DNA of 31,695 nucleotides from Seminavis robusta (Eukaryota; Bacillariophyta; Bacillariophyceae; Naviculales; Naviculaceae): NCBI GenBank assembly GCA_903772945.1, contig CAICTM010001326.1, positions 1-31,695 of the forward strand. The letters are read 5' to 3'. This document shows, piece after piece, positions 7,193 through 15,967 of this stretch. Position 1 is the first letter of the stretch; each line of letters opens with the position of its first letter. A program made the translations under genes and the position numbers. The notes beneath the pieces are model-generated. The model saw only the letters and a program-made list of their open reading frames with translations. It ran no database searches and was not told the origin of the DNA.

Positions 7193-9745
7193 TCACTGAA
7201 CCAACAAAACAAGTGCACTCACAGCAGCGAGAAGAGAGCTCCAAAACCATTTGCCTCGAGTCTCAGTTCCAGCCGATGATTCCAGAACCGGTGGCTGGAT
7301 TTCGCCGGGAGCAGGGCATTCACTCGTTTTGACAGGGACCCCCTTGGTGAACCTGCAAAAGGTTTCTCTGCCGTCAACATCTTCCATGCCCGTGTATTTG
7401 AAGCCGTCAAAGACACCGCGGCATTGTTCATCGTAGTTGCCATGGTAGCATTTTCCAGTTTCTTCGTCACAGTAGCTCTCTACAGTCCAGTCAGGCATGC
7501 TGCAGCCATAGTACATACACTCCTCTGCGCAACTTGTTCTGTTAGGTTCTGTCAGACGCCAGTCAGCACAAGGTTCCCAGGGCTCGTTGTCGCCGTGCAC
7601 CCCCACAAAAGGACCACGAGGGAATGTGCCGCTGTCAATAGCTTCCAACTGAGCCCGTACATCTTCAGCCCGGGCTTTCATGGTGGGGAGCAATGGGAAA
7701 TTTGGCACTTCCTCCTTCCATTTCGCACTCTCTGGTGTAAGCTCATTGCTGTAAAACACACCGAAGAAAGACCAAAAGTCGTCCTTCACATAACTCTCTT
7801 GAGCTGCCGCATGCTCCTGCAACTCGTCCACAAACGATTGGTTCCCATATACCGTCTCGACGAACTCTCGCACGTATTCCAAGTATTGCGCGTGAAGTTT
7901 TTCATCTGTCAAAAGTGGACCGACTAGGTTGTTTTCTTCTAAGCTGGTACAAGTAGGCCGGGCAATGCTCCAATGAACCAGGCGCTCGTTACAGACGTCA
8001 TCGTGACAGTAGACAACGTTTGGTAGATTGAAGTCATACGGCACCAGCTTCCAACCACCGGTTCCTCCGTTGGCCAAGTAAAAGTTGTTGCCATTCACCA
8101 GAGGAGTGTCAGAGTTGGCAGTAACGGCATAAAAGGCGAAGGCCTTGAGCCAGTTCTCTTGATCCACCCTTTCTGCCAAGTTGGAGTTTGCACAGTTTTC
8201 CGTGCAGAGAACCTCGTCGCTGTAGTCCATGGAGATCCATTCCCTGATCTCCTTCTTGAATCCCTTGGTGCCCAAATCCTGCTCCACAAGTCCCTCTCCC
8301 AGCAACATGTCGGCACAATCCTTGTCATAACGGAGCCAGGCCAGAATAACATCATAGTAGTCTCGCTTCCAGAGGTCCTTGTCATAGTTTTCAATGCATG
8401 TTTCAGACTGAAAGAGGCCAAGCTCTTCGAGGACTTCCTTGTGTTCGCCACGCTGAAACGCATAAGGTGGAGTAGCTGTTTCATGCAGCCTGGCACTTGC
8501 AACTTCAATTTCTTCATTGGTGTATGAACCGCAATCATAAGCGAACGACTTGATCTTAAAAAGAGCGTATGCCTGGGGGTTGAAATCAGGAAAGCTGCGG
8601 TGGAAAACATAGTCTTGATCAGGGGCTTCCATAAGAGTGTAGAAGCCGTGCAGATTTCCATTGATTGAAACTCGAACTTTGCGGGCACGAAGATATGGCA
8701 ATCCAAAGCGAGCAAGCATACGGTTGTAGGCATAGTCCCGCATGAAGGAGTAGTCTCCAATATGGTGGCGTAGGTAGATGCGCTCTGCGCCGAAAAGCGT
8801 TTCATTGCCACCCATTTCGACTTGGAAAGGAAAGGCAGGTGCTCCCATGCACGACGCTAGGTACAATGATGACTGGCCTTTGGCTCGGATTCTTCCAGGT
8901 TTGGACAGCGACAAGAGTTCTTGTCCATCCGTAGTGGTCAAAACAGCCGACGTGAAAGGCCTATACTGTTCAAAGGTTTTGTTCATCACCAGATAAGAAT
9001 AATCTCCACTCTCCATTGTGAAGTTCAGGTCCAGAACATGATCCATTCCATTGGGCACTGGCAATCCTCGATCATCCATGTTGAAGAAGATCGTTCCTTG
9101 ATCGTTTTGGGCTTTGAGTTGTTCTTTGAACTTGGCATTGCGCTCTTCTTGGCTCAAGACCTTGCTGATAACATTGGCGGCTCCCGGTGTGGGAGTAGAT
9201 GTATAGTTGAATTTGCCGCTGGCAAAGTCGACAAGGGCGTAGGTGACATCGAACGCATCGTCAGTGTTGGGAAGAGCGACAGTAGAAACAATCTCGTAGG
9301 TATCTCCGTTGCGAGCGCTGTTAACGATGAATCCGGGTTCTTCGTTGGTAGCATTTGGATTTGCACGACGAATGCGTGTCAAATAAATGGTATCAGCCCC
9401 ACTGATTCCAAACTGAGGCGACATGGGGTCAATCGCCGAGGTTCCATCGTCAAATGCAATTTTTTGCTCTGTGCACAGCAACTTGTATTCCTGAGGCTGA
9501 ATCATTGCGTTTCCAGGAAAGGAAAAGGTGTCATCACTGTCGACTCCCTTACTGTCATGCAACACATATCCTTCCAATCCCAAATCCAATTCAAGCTCGC
9601 CAGAATTGTAGATTTCGATCCAATCATTGCCATCACAAGCGTTGCTCGTTCCCTTATCGGATATCTCTGTAATGATAACGTCAGCTCTGGTGGCTGTCGA
9701 TGTCAGGAGCAACAAAGCTCCAAGGAACCGAAGCAGAATTACCAT
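7193..9745 (-). CDS. Secreted LTD-CotH kinase-like protein, copy 1
   Basis: 850 residues from ATG 9745. Order: signal peptide 1-21; lamin-tail domain (LTD) about 22-190, starting VIITEISDKGTSN and closing TSTPTPGAAN; CotH-type atypical kinase domain about 225-640; nine-cysteine module about 730-815; hydrophobic C-terminus (LLAAVSALVLLV) suggesting a GPI or membrane anchor. Kinase landmarks by comparison with bacterial CotH: RAKGQSS strand, ING...G.YTLMEAPDQDYVF, putative catalytic Asp546 in NSDTPL and metal-binding Asp571 in VPYDFN (25 apart, close to the published spacing in Bacillus CotH). CotH proteins phosphorylate secreted or coat proteins, so action in the secretory pathway or at the cell surface is inferred. 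The usual ATP-binding lysine position looks like Pro-Ala (GAPAFPFQV). No intron. Paralogous to the two neighbours. Confidence 0.88.
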   Translation of the reverse strand: MVILLRFLGALLLLTSTATRADVIITEISDKGTSNACDGNDWIEIYNSGELELDLGLEGYVLHDSKGVDSDDTFSFPGNAMIQPQEYKLLCTEQKIAFDDGTSAIDPMSPQFGISGADTIYLTRIRRANPNATNEEPGFIVNSARNGDTYEIVSTVALPNTDDAFDVTYALVDFASGKFNYTSTPTPGAANVISKVLSQEERNAKFKEQLKAQNDQGTIFFNMDDRGLPVPNGMDHVLDLNFTMESGDYSYLVMNKTFEQYRPFTSAVLTTTDGQELLSLSKPGRIRAKGQSSLYLASCMGAPAFPFQVEMGGNETLFGAERIYLRHHIGDYSFMRDYAYNRMLARFGLPYLRARKVRVSINGNLHGFYTLMEAPDQDYVFHRSFPDFNPQAYALFKIKSFAYDCGSYTNEEIEVASARLHETATPPYAFQRGEHKEVLEELGLFQSETCIENYDKDLWKRDYYDVILAWLRYDKDCADMLLGEGLVEQDLGTKGFKKEIREWISMDYSDEVLCTENCANSNLAERVDQENWLKAFAFYAVTANSDTPLVNGNNFYLANGGTGGWKLVPYDFNLPNVVYCHDDVCNERLVHWSIARPTCTSLEENNLVGPLLTDEKLHAQYLEYVREFVETVYGNQSFVDELQEHAAAQESYVKDDFWSFFGVFYSNELTPESAKWKEEVPNFPLLPTMKARAEDVRAQLEAIDSGTFPRGPFVGVHGDNEPWEPCADWRLTEPNRTSCAEECMYYGCSMPDWTVESYCDEETGKCYHGNYDEQCRGVFDGFKYTGMEDVDGRETFCRFTKGVPVKTSECPAPGEIQPPVLESSAGTETRGKWFWSSLLAAVSALVLLVQ

Positions 9746-11263
9746 TTTTCAACCCAAGGTATTAAATTGTCAGGGGGATTAGATTCAAACTGAAGAGCTG
9801 GTGAAGGTGCGGATGATGCTGTGATTGTGAGGTTTTGGGAGAAGATGAGGCTCTGATAAGACTCCAACTTCAAAGAATTGCGAAGAGTCACTCGAGGGAA
9901 ATTTTTGCTCAAAATGTGAGAGCATAAATTGGAACCCGCCGGGAACGTAACTCTGACGAAAAAACAACTAATAAAGTAGAGGTTTCGTCACTTAGAGAAG
10001 GTACGGTACTATGGGGGAGAGTGGTGGGAGTTCCAAGACTACGGAGGCTTTTTGAAATCGTCTGCCTCTCTTGCCAAGATCCAGGATCGCTCCTGTAAAG
10101 CTCCTAAACACGTACGTGTTGTTCTCTCATTCCATCAAGGTCAGGCTTCTCAAAAACAATGAAATACACAAGCTCTCTAAGAGCTGCTGTAAGCTTCAGG
10201 CTATGTAGCTTGATACTACGATACTTCCAGCTACTGTACTAGATACCGATAGCTAGGCACTCACCGGTGGGTGGGGACAAACCTGCCAGCTATCCTCCCA
10301 GGATTCCTTTAGATGTTTCCTTTTTGGATGCTTTCATCTTTGCTCTCCTTGTCTGCAACTCTGAGCGCAGTCTTCCGCCGATGTTAATGTTGAATTAAAG
10401 GTCTCTCTTTGCTCCGAAACATAGAGAGAGACCCACCGGACACCTTCTCTACACTGGTGGGCTTCCACAAGGCACCAAACCCCAAGCGAATATCACCCTG
10501 GTCTGCAGCAAACTATGAAGCCCTGGACGTCGCCCCGGGGGATATTGCTTCTCCAGCAAAACAGTCCTTGAAAGCAGTGGACTTCTTTTCTTGCTTTGAG
10601 ACCTAGGAGTCCAGGATAAAGCCATGAGGCATGTCATTCCAGGGCGGCTGCCTGATACCGGTACGAGGCAGGAAGCGAAGAGATACGAGCAACAAATCAG
10701 GCACAGTGTACGTTCCATGGACCTGGGAGTCCAGGATAAAGCCATGAGGCATGTCATTCCAGGGCGGCTGCCTGATACCGGTACGAGGCAGGAAGCGAAG
10801 AGATGCGAGCAACAAATCAGGCACAATGTACGTTCCATAGACGAAGGAACAAGGAAAGTGCGTTGGAATCGAATCATCAATCAATCCAGCCAGGTCTGAT
10901 GATAGCCCTTGCTTATTACATTGGAGAGAACTTACTTGAACTCCAGCCCCAGCTACATGTACTGCAACTGTTGCTGGCTTTTCTTCCAAAGCCAAAATTC
11001 AGAGACATGTTTCGGATTACAACTAATATAGCCTGCTAGACTCAGGATATCTGATCTGTTTCCATAGATGTATCACAGACGGCACTCTAAAAGGGAGCCA
11101 CGAGTTGTATAGTACATTTGCTATGCTTTTAACGCGTTCAGACACTGCAGATGTTAGAACTGCTCAGTGGTACAGAACGCACATCTGTCACAACGACAAA
11201 ATGAAAACAAACTGCTTGCGTGTTTTGAATCGATCAACCAAGCCATTTGCAACACCTTTTTCA
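9746..11263. other. Upstream region of CotH copy 1 and spacer to copy 2
   Basis: About 1.5 kb between the start of copy 1 and the end of copy 2, both on the minus strand. The proximal part (9746-9990) should hold the copy 1 promoter and contains TCACTCGAGG at 9888-9897 and CAAAATGTGAG at 9910-9920, both also found upstream of copy 2. Further out lies the 120-bp direct duplication at 10601-10840. Short frames here (10409-10606 on +, 10603-10995 on -) show no family features. TACATGTA occurs at 10954-10961. Confidence 0.5.
10601..10840. repeat. Two-copy 120-bp direct tandem repeat
   Basis: Unit 1 (10601-10720) and unit 2 (10721-10840) abut exactly and differ at only four positions that I can see (A/G near the start, A/G in AGATACGAG versus AGATGCGAG, G/A in GCACAGTG versus GCACAATG, and the last-but-one base). 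The unit is 40 codons long and stays open in at least three frames, so it gives no reading-frame preference. Each unit carries one ACCGGTACG. Confidence 0.95.
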
Positions 11264-13807
11264 TTACACCAAGAGATACACCATAGCCGTCAAGGCAGAT
11301 GCTATCAACCCACTGGCTAAAGACCGGAACACAGCACTTGATTCCAGTCGATCGGGGTTCACTTCACCTGGGGCGGGGCATTCTGCTGCCTTTACAGGGA
11401 AACCAGCAGCAAATCGGCAGAACGTTTCGCGGCCATCCTCTGTGTTCTCCATGCCTGGATACTGTTCTCCGTCATGCACTCCTCGGCATTGTTCATCATA
11501 ATCCCCATGGTAACATGTTCCTGTGAGCTCATCGCAGTGACTCTGCACAGTCCATCCCGGCATGTCACATCCGTAATACTTGCACGATTGTTCACACATG
11601 GTAGCATTCACTTGTTGACTTCTCCAGTCTGGACAAGGCTCCCATGCTTCATAATCTCCATTTACTCCAACACCATGAGGTCCTCGAGGGAACATGCCAG
11701 CATCGATGGCCGCTAGCTGTGCACGAACGTCTTCTGCTCTGGCCTTCATAGTTGGCAGCAATGGGTATCGATCTTCTTCCTCTTCCCAATTGGCAGACTC
11801 CGTGGTCTTTTCCAAACTGTAGAAAGCCCCAAACACACTCCAAAAATCCTTCCTGACAAACTTTTCCTGGGCTGCTTGATGTTCCTCCAGCTCGGCAATA
11901 AAGGTTTCATTTGCATAGACAGTGTTCGTAAACTCTCGGACGTAGTCAATGTATCTATTGAAAAGAACAGGGTCCGAGAGAATTGGCCCAGCAATCGGAT
12001 TGTTTTCAAGTGATTCACATGTAGGACGAGCAATCGACCAGTGCACCAATCTTGGGTTGCAGACGTTGTCATTGCAAAATACAACTCTCGCGGCATTAAA
12101 ATCGTATGGCACGATCTTCCAGCCTCCAGGACCACCATTCGCTTCATCTCCGGCTTGAGCAAGGTAAAAGTTGTTCCCGTTGATCAAAGGTGAGTCGGCA
12201 ATGACCGATACAGCATAAAAGGCAAATGTCTTCAAAAGGTTGTCAACATCCGCATTTTGAGCAAAGTCATTGTTAGCGCACTCCTCATCGCACTTGTGGT
12301 CGCCTCTGAAGTTATTGGTAATGAACTTTTTCATTTGCTTATCCCAGTCCTTGGTTCCCAAGTCACGATCAATCAATCCCTCTCCGATGAGCATATCGGC
12401 GCAATCTTCGTCATACCGCAAGTATGCGAGAATGGTGTCTTCGAGGTCAACGTCCCAGATAGTGTCTACGAATTTGTGCAGACATTGAGGAATCGATCCC
12501 AGCACGGGCACATCATGCTTGTGAGTACCACGCTGAAAGGAGTATGGAGGTGTGCTTTCTTCGCCCAACCTGGCTGCGGCACCTTTTATCGCCTCCTCGG
12601 GGAAATAACCACATTCGAATGCCATGCTTTTTATCTTGTACAATGCAAAGCTCTCTGGATTGTACTTCGGGAAGTTCCTGGCAAAGACGTACTCCTGATC
12701 TGCAGCCTCGATGAGACTGTAGTAGCCTTGCTTCTCACCATTGATGAAGAACTCCACCTTTCGCACTCGCAAATGTGGGAGACCGAATCGAGCCAGCATC
12801 CTGTAGTAGGCATAATCGCGAGAGTACGAGAAGTCACCCATGTGATGCCTCAAGTAGACCTTGTTAACTCCAAACAAGGACTGTGACTCATCCTCTGATG
12901 AAAAATCAATCTGAAATGGAACCGACTTTGTTCCCAGGCAGATGCCCATGAAGAGAGTTGACTGACCCTTGGTTCGGATCTTTCCTGGTTTGTCAAGCGT
13001 AGCGAGTAGTTCCCCCTCAGTAGTAGTCACGCTTCCATTGGTAAAAGATCGATAAAGTTCATGAGTTTTGTTTTCCATCAAGTAATCCAATTCACCTTGA
13101 TCCATGGAGATATGAAGCTCCAAAACTGGATCCAAGGCGTCGTCGACCTTGTAGCCACGATTGTCCATGCCAAAGAACCGCACCCCCAAGGCGTTCTGGC
13201 CCACCAACATCGCGCGATGCTCGGCCATCTTTTCTTCGGCTGACTTGATGCGTGTAAACTCATTGGCGGCTCCGGGTGTGGGTGTTGACGTGTAGGCGTA
13301 TTGCCCACTGTCCTCGTTGTACGCGTAGGTGACATCAAAGTCGTCATCCGTGTTTGGTAGGGTAACACTCGATACAATCTCCAAAATGGTACGACTCTGA
13401 AGAGCAACGCTGTCTTGGTTATCCTTTTGGTGGACCAGCGTGATGGTATCCTCTCCGCTGATACCAAATTGTGGGGATGAGAGTTCATTTACCGTGAACC
13501 CGACTTGATCATTTCCACTTCCAGCTTTCAACTTGGTACAGAGCAGATAGTACCCATTAGCTTCGATAACCATGCCGGGTTTAAACGCAAATGCGTTCTC
13601 GCTATTGAGGCCCTTGTCATCATGGATGATATACCCCTCCGATAAGTCCACATCCTCAGGACCACTATTGAATAGCTCGATCCAATCGTTGCCCTGGCAA
13701 GCATTGCTGGTACCCTTATCGGAGATTTCGTTGATCCACACCGCTGCTTCGGACAAGGATGCCATAGACAAGCTCAGCAGAGCCGTCGCGCAGAATGAAA
13801 GCCTCAT
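11264..13807 (-). CDS. Secreted LTD-CotH kinase-like protein, copy 2
   Basis: 847 residues from ATG 13807; the open frame extends 28 codons further but begins with TTG, and the trimmed start yields a proper signal peptide (RLSFCATALLSLSMASLSEA). LTD about 21-190 (INEISDKGTSNACQGNDWIELFNSG to STPTPGAAN), CotH domain about 225-640, nine-cysteine module about 725-815 (EAWEPCPDW to AAECPAPGE), hydrophobic C-terminus. Kinase landmarks: RTKGQST, ING.K.GYYSLIEAADQEYVF, putative catalytic Asp538 in ADSPL and metal-binding Asp569 in VPYDFN, six residues further apart than in the other copies because of an insertion (DEANGG). This copy keeps a Lys at the likely ATP-binding position (GTKSVPFQI). No intron. 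Tandem, same orientation as copy 1. Confidence 0.88.
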   Translation of the reverse strand: MRLSFCATALLSLSMASLSEAAVWINEISDKGTSNACQGNDWIELFNSGPEDVDLSEGYIIHDDKGLNSENAFAFKPGMVIEANGYYLLCTKLKAGSGNDQVGFTVNELSSPQFGISGEDTITLVHQKDNQDSVALQSRTILEIVSSVTLPNTDDDFDVTYAYNEDSGQYAYTSTPTPGAANEFTRIKSAEEKMAEHRAMLVGQNALGVRFFGMDNRGYKVDDALDPVLELHISMDQGELDYLMENKTHELYRSFTNGSVTTTEGELLATLDKPGKIRTKGQSTLFMGICLGTKSVPFQIDFSSEDESQSLFGVNKVYLRHHMGDFSYSRDYAYYRMLARFGLPHLRVRKVEFFINGEKQGYYSLIEAADQEYVFARNFPKYNPESFALYKIKSMAFECGYFPEEAIKGAAARLGEESTPPYSFQRGTHKHDVPVLGSIPQCLHKFVDTIWDVDLEDTILAYLRYDEDCADMLIGEGLIDRDLGTKDWDKQMKKFITNNFRGDHKCDEECANNDFAQNADVDNLLKTFAFYAVSVIADSPLINGNNFYLAQAGDEANGGPGGWKIVPYDFNAARVVFCNDNVCNPRLVHWSIARPTCESLENNPIAGPILSDPVLFNRYIDYVREFTNTVYANETFIAELEEHQAAQEKFVRKDFWSVFGAFYSLEKTTESANWEEEEDRYPLLPTMKARAEDVRAQLAAIDAGMFPRGPHGVGVNGDYEAWEPCPDWRSQQVNATMCEQSCKYYGCDMPGWTVQSHCDELTGTCYHGDYDEQCRGVHDGEQYPGMENTEDGRETFCRFAAGFPVKAAECPAPGEVNPDRLESSAVFRSLASGLIASALTAMVYLLV

Positions 13808-14402
13808 GATGAATACAGAAGATTCCTTCGTCCAATTAGTCCAATTAATGACAGTTACTTCTAAAGGTTGATTCTCTGGGGGTAGCTGCAAAGCGTGGGC
13901 GATTCGATTCCGGAGCCGGATGTGAGCAAAAGAAAGTGAGAAGGTGCTCCGGCACTACGGTACCACTAGCCAGCTAGCTAGTACCATCCGGCTGATAGTC
14001 TATTAATAAAATAGTTCACAACCAAAGGGTGGTTTTTGAATTTTGAACAAAATGTGAGCGCTCGGGCGACAGAATTCGGTTTGAATTGCCATCAGCGATT
14101 CTTCAACGGACGAAAACGGGTCCGTTACTTTGTAAATGCTCAGGGTTAAAGCTAAACTTACGCTGTAGCTAGCTATTTGAGTGACTCGACTCACTCGAGG
14201 AGAGTCGAGTGACTCCCGCGGCTAAAACCGGATGAACCAAGTGACAACCGGAGGGTACAGTACCGTAGATTCCTCGAGATCGACAACCTCCGGGATGAAC
14301 TGAGCAACTAATGACCCCATCTTGATACGGATCCAAGATAGCGGAACACTCAGCTAAAGCAGCTGGGATGTACACAATTACCCTGGCAGTTGAGTTGGCA
14401 AG
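13808..14402. promoter_or_regulatory. Shared upstream region of CotH copy 2 and a small secreted protein
   Basis: 595 bases between divergent ATGs (13807 on -, 14403 on +). Contains an imperfect direct repeat TCCAATTAG/TCCAATTAA near 13831-13848, CTAGCTAG near 13975, CAAAATGTGAG at 14048-14058, AGCTAGCT near 14168, and the long inverted repeat at 14179-14215. A shared control region for a kinase and a possible secreted partner is inference from the arrangement. Confidence 0.5.
14179..14215. repeat. Inverted repeat with TGACTC half-sites
   Basis: Arms 14179-14192 and 14202-14215 are reverse complements over 14 bases with one mismatch, separated by nine bases containing ACTCGAGGA. The arms hold TGACTC and GAGTGACTC, resembling half-sites of GCN4/AP-1-type bZIP factors. 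The position, 188-224 bases upstream of the + gene and 370-410 upstream of CotH copy 2, suits a regulatory element; function is inferred. Confidence 0.7.
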
Positions 14403-15188
14403 ATGATGGTGAAACAATCTCTATTACTGTTGTTGTGGTCGTGTTCTATTGGTTGTACGTCCGCTTCCTGGTGGGGAGGTGGCGATACCGATGATCAGTC
14501 TGGAGGATTAGCCGTGGCTGTAATGGTCAAGCAGACCGAAGTGGATGCATGCAATGATGAAGAATTAATGGCTGAGGGTTCCAAACTCCAACAGCATTTG
14601 AATAAGGCCGTCGAAATTGGACTGCAGACAGAACTACTCGCGGGACCTCCTCACCCTCCGGAGGGTTCTACAATGGTGTATCCCGAACACCAATTTACAC
14701 AGGATGTGAGGGAATCCTTGCATGAAGTGCAGAGGAAGGGACTTCCTTGGGCAGGAGAACAAGGTGGCGATGCCTTTTCAGACTTCAAAAAAGATGAAGA
14801 CGAAAGTCGACGCTTGAAGAATGATGACTTTTGTGACATTGTGTGTTCTGAAGTCCAAAAAGGTTACTACTGTGTTTGTGCTTGCGCTGAAGGTAGATGC
14901 GATCGTCGCCGCCGCCTCAGTCCTTCTGATGAAGACAATGAGCTTCGCGATGGAGGTCTCCGTCGCGGTCTGGCAAAACCCGAGGAACAGACCAAGGAAG
15001 AATACAATTCTCGAGAATCAGTCCTGGCTCGGTTCAAAAAGAAGTACCACAAATCTTTCTGGGAATACGTCATGGCCGAGGAGGTAGCAGAAGAATTCAT
15101 GAAACGAAAGACGGAGGAAGACGATTACGAGTGTGTCGACGATAACTTGGACATGAAGTTCATCGTCGTCCGGACTCTGCATGACTAG
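14403..15188 (+). CDS. Small secreted Cys-containing protein with RRL sites
   Basis: 261 residues from ATG 14403 (next codon also ATG). Residues 1-22 form a clear signal peptide (LLLLLWSCSIGCTSA), then a Gly/Asp stretch. A central cysteine cluster lies at 144-166 (C-x3-C-x8-C-x-C-x-C-x4-C), flanked by RRL at 136-138 and a four-Arg run followed by LSPSDED at 168-178, with LRRGL at 186-190. The C-terminal 60 residues are charged and helix-prone (EYVMAEEVAEEFMKRK), with one further Cys at 244. No family recognised. R-x-L sites are known as processing points in diatom silaffin-type precursors; S175 and S203 fit S-x-E, the motif of Golgi casein kinase Fam20C. Lying between CotH genes 2 and 3, it could be a substrate, which is inference only. 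Confidence 0.75.
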   Translation: MMVKQSLLLLLWSCSIGCTSASWWGGGDTDDQSGGLAVAVMVKQTEVDACNDEELMAEGSKLQQHLNKAVEIGLQTELLAGPPHPPEGSTMVYPEHQFTQDVRESLHEVQRKGLPWAGEQGGDAFSDFKKDEDESRRLKNDDFCDIVCSEVQKGYYCVCACAEGRCDRRRRLSPSDEDNELRDGGLRRGLAKPEEQTKEEYNSRESVLARFKKKYHKSFWEYVMAEEVAEEFMKRKTEEDDYECVDDNLDMKFIVVRTLHD

Positions 15189-15967
15189 ACTAGGGCCGTG
15201 CCATATATGCAGAGTCAGGCTTTCAACAACAGCTGCGCATTCGTATACTTTAGCTTTGTCGTGAGGCCAGTCAGACTAAACAGTGCTAACTGCGGCCTCT
15301 GTACCCATACTCTTAGGATAATCAAGATATTAGTAATCACCAACGGAACGATAAGGGGGCTTCCACTAGCTAGAGCTTGGATGCGATGGCTTGAAGTAAA
15401 CGATGCTGGCGTGGGGCAGGTCGCCTTCGCGTCGCATATTCGCTATGACATAGCTATCCTGTGAAGCTTCATTTACCGGTACATGTGAGGTCTCTGTGCA
15501 GAGAGACGGTACTATTGTTTCCATTCTCAATGCGGACCCATGAAAAAGCGGAGGCAAAACCGCCCAGGTTTGGGTTTTCCTGGTCTGCGGTGGGTATCCG
15601 TAGCCGTGTAAGTAATCTACCCTAGCCAAAAACAAACTGGGGAAGGATAGGTCCTGGTACTTGTGCATTTGATAAAATCAACCTTCGGGTAGGCAACGGT
15701 TCCACAAGCCAAGTTTGGCCGGGAGGCTTCAATCTGTGACTAAACCAACGGTGGGTGAGGTGGGAATCGGGCGAAAATTGTTCTGGATTTTTCGCGAGCA
15801 CACTGTGTCAAAAACTGTGTTCCGTGCTACCGTATCTTCTACAGTACCGGACGGAACGTACCCGTACCAGGTACTAGTACAGTACCTCTGTGATTGCAGC
15901 AGGCAGCTGCTTGAAGCTCTTCACTTCTTTCTCATTAAAAAAGCAGAGATCTCAAAGAAATACTAGT
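15189..15967. other. Intergenic/promoter region of CotH copy 3
   Basis: 779 bases without a supported gene. Contains CTAGCTAG near 15366, ACCGGTACATG near 15476, a short stem GTCTCT/AGAGAC near 15490-15507, and a dense GTAC run (TACCAGGTACTAGTACAGTACC) near 15864-15885, just before the start of CotH copy 3. The expected promoter of that gene lies here; no element is confidently recognised. Confidence 0.45.

Noticed and set aside
10603..10995. Minus-strand frame with a repeated 40-residue peptide as a real gene
   Set aside because: The first codon and composition give no support and two other frames stay open across the same repeat; kept as a repeat finding only.
13808..13891. N-terminal extension of CotH copy 2
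   Set aside because: It begins with TTG and hides the signal peptide; ATG 13807 gives the same layout as the other copies.
13895..13925. Possible tRNA T-arm (GATTCGATTCC)
   Set aside because: The flanking bases do not pair as a T stem and no acceptor or anticodon arm is seen; no tRNA found anywhere in the window.
15890..15967. N-terminal extension of CotH copy 3
   Set aside because: It starts with GTG; ATG 15968 gives a proper signal peptide.
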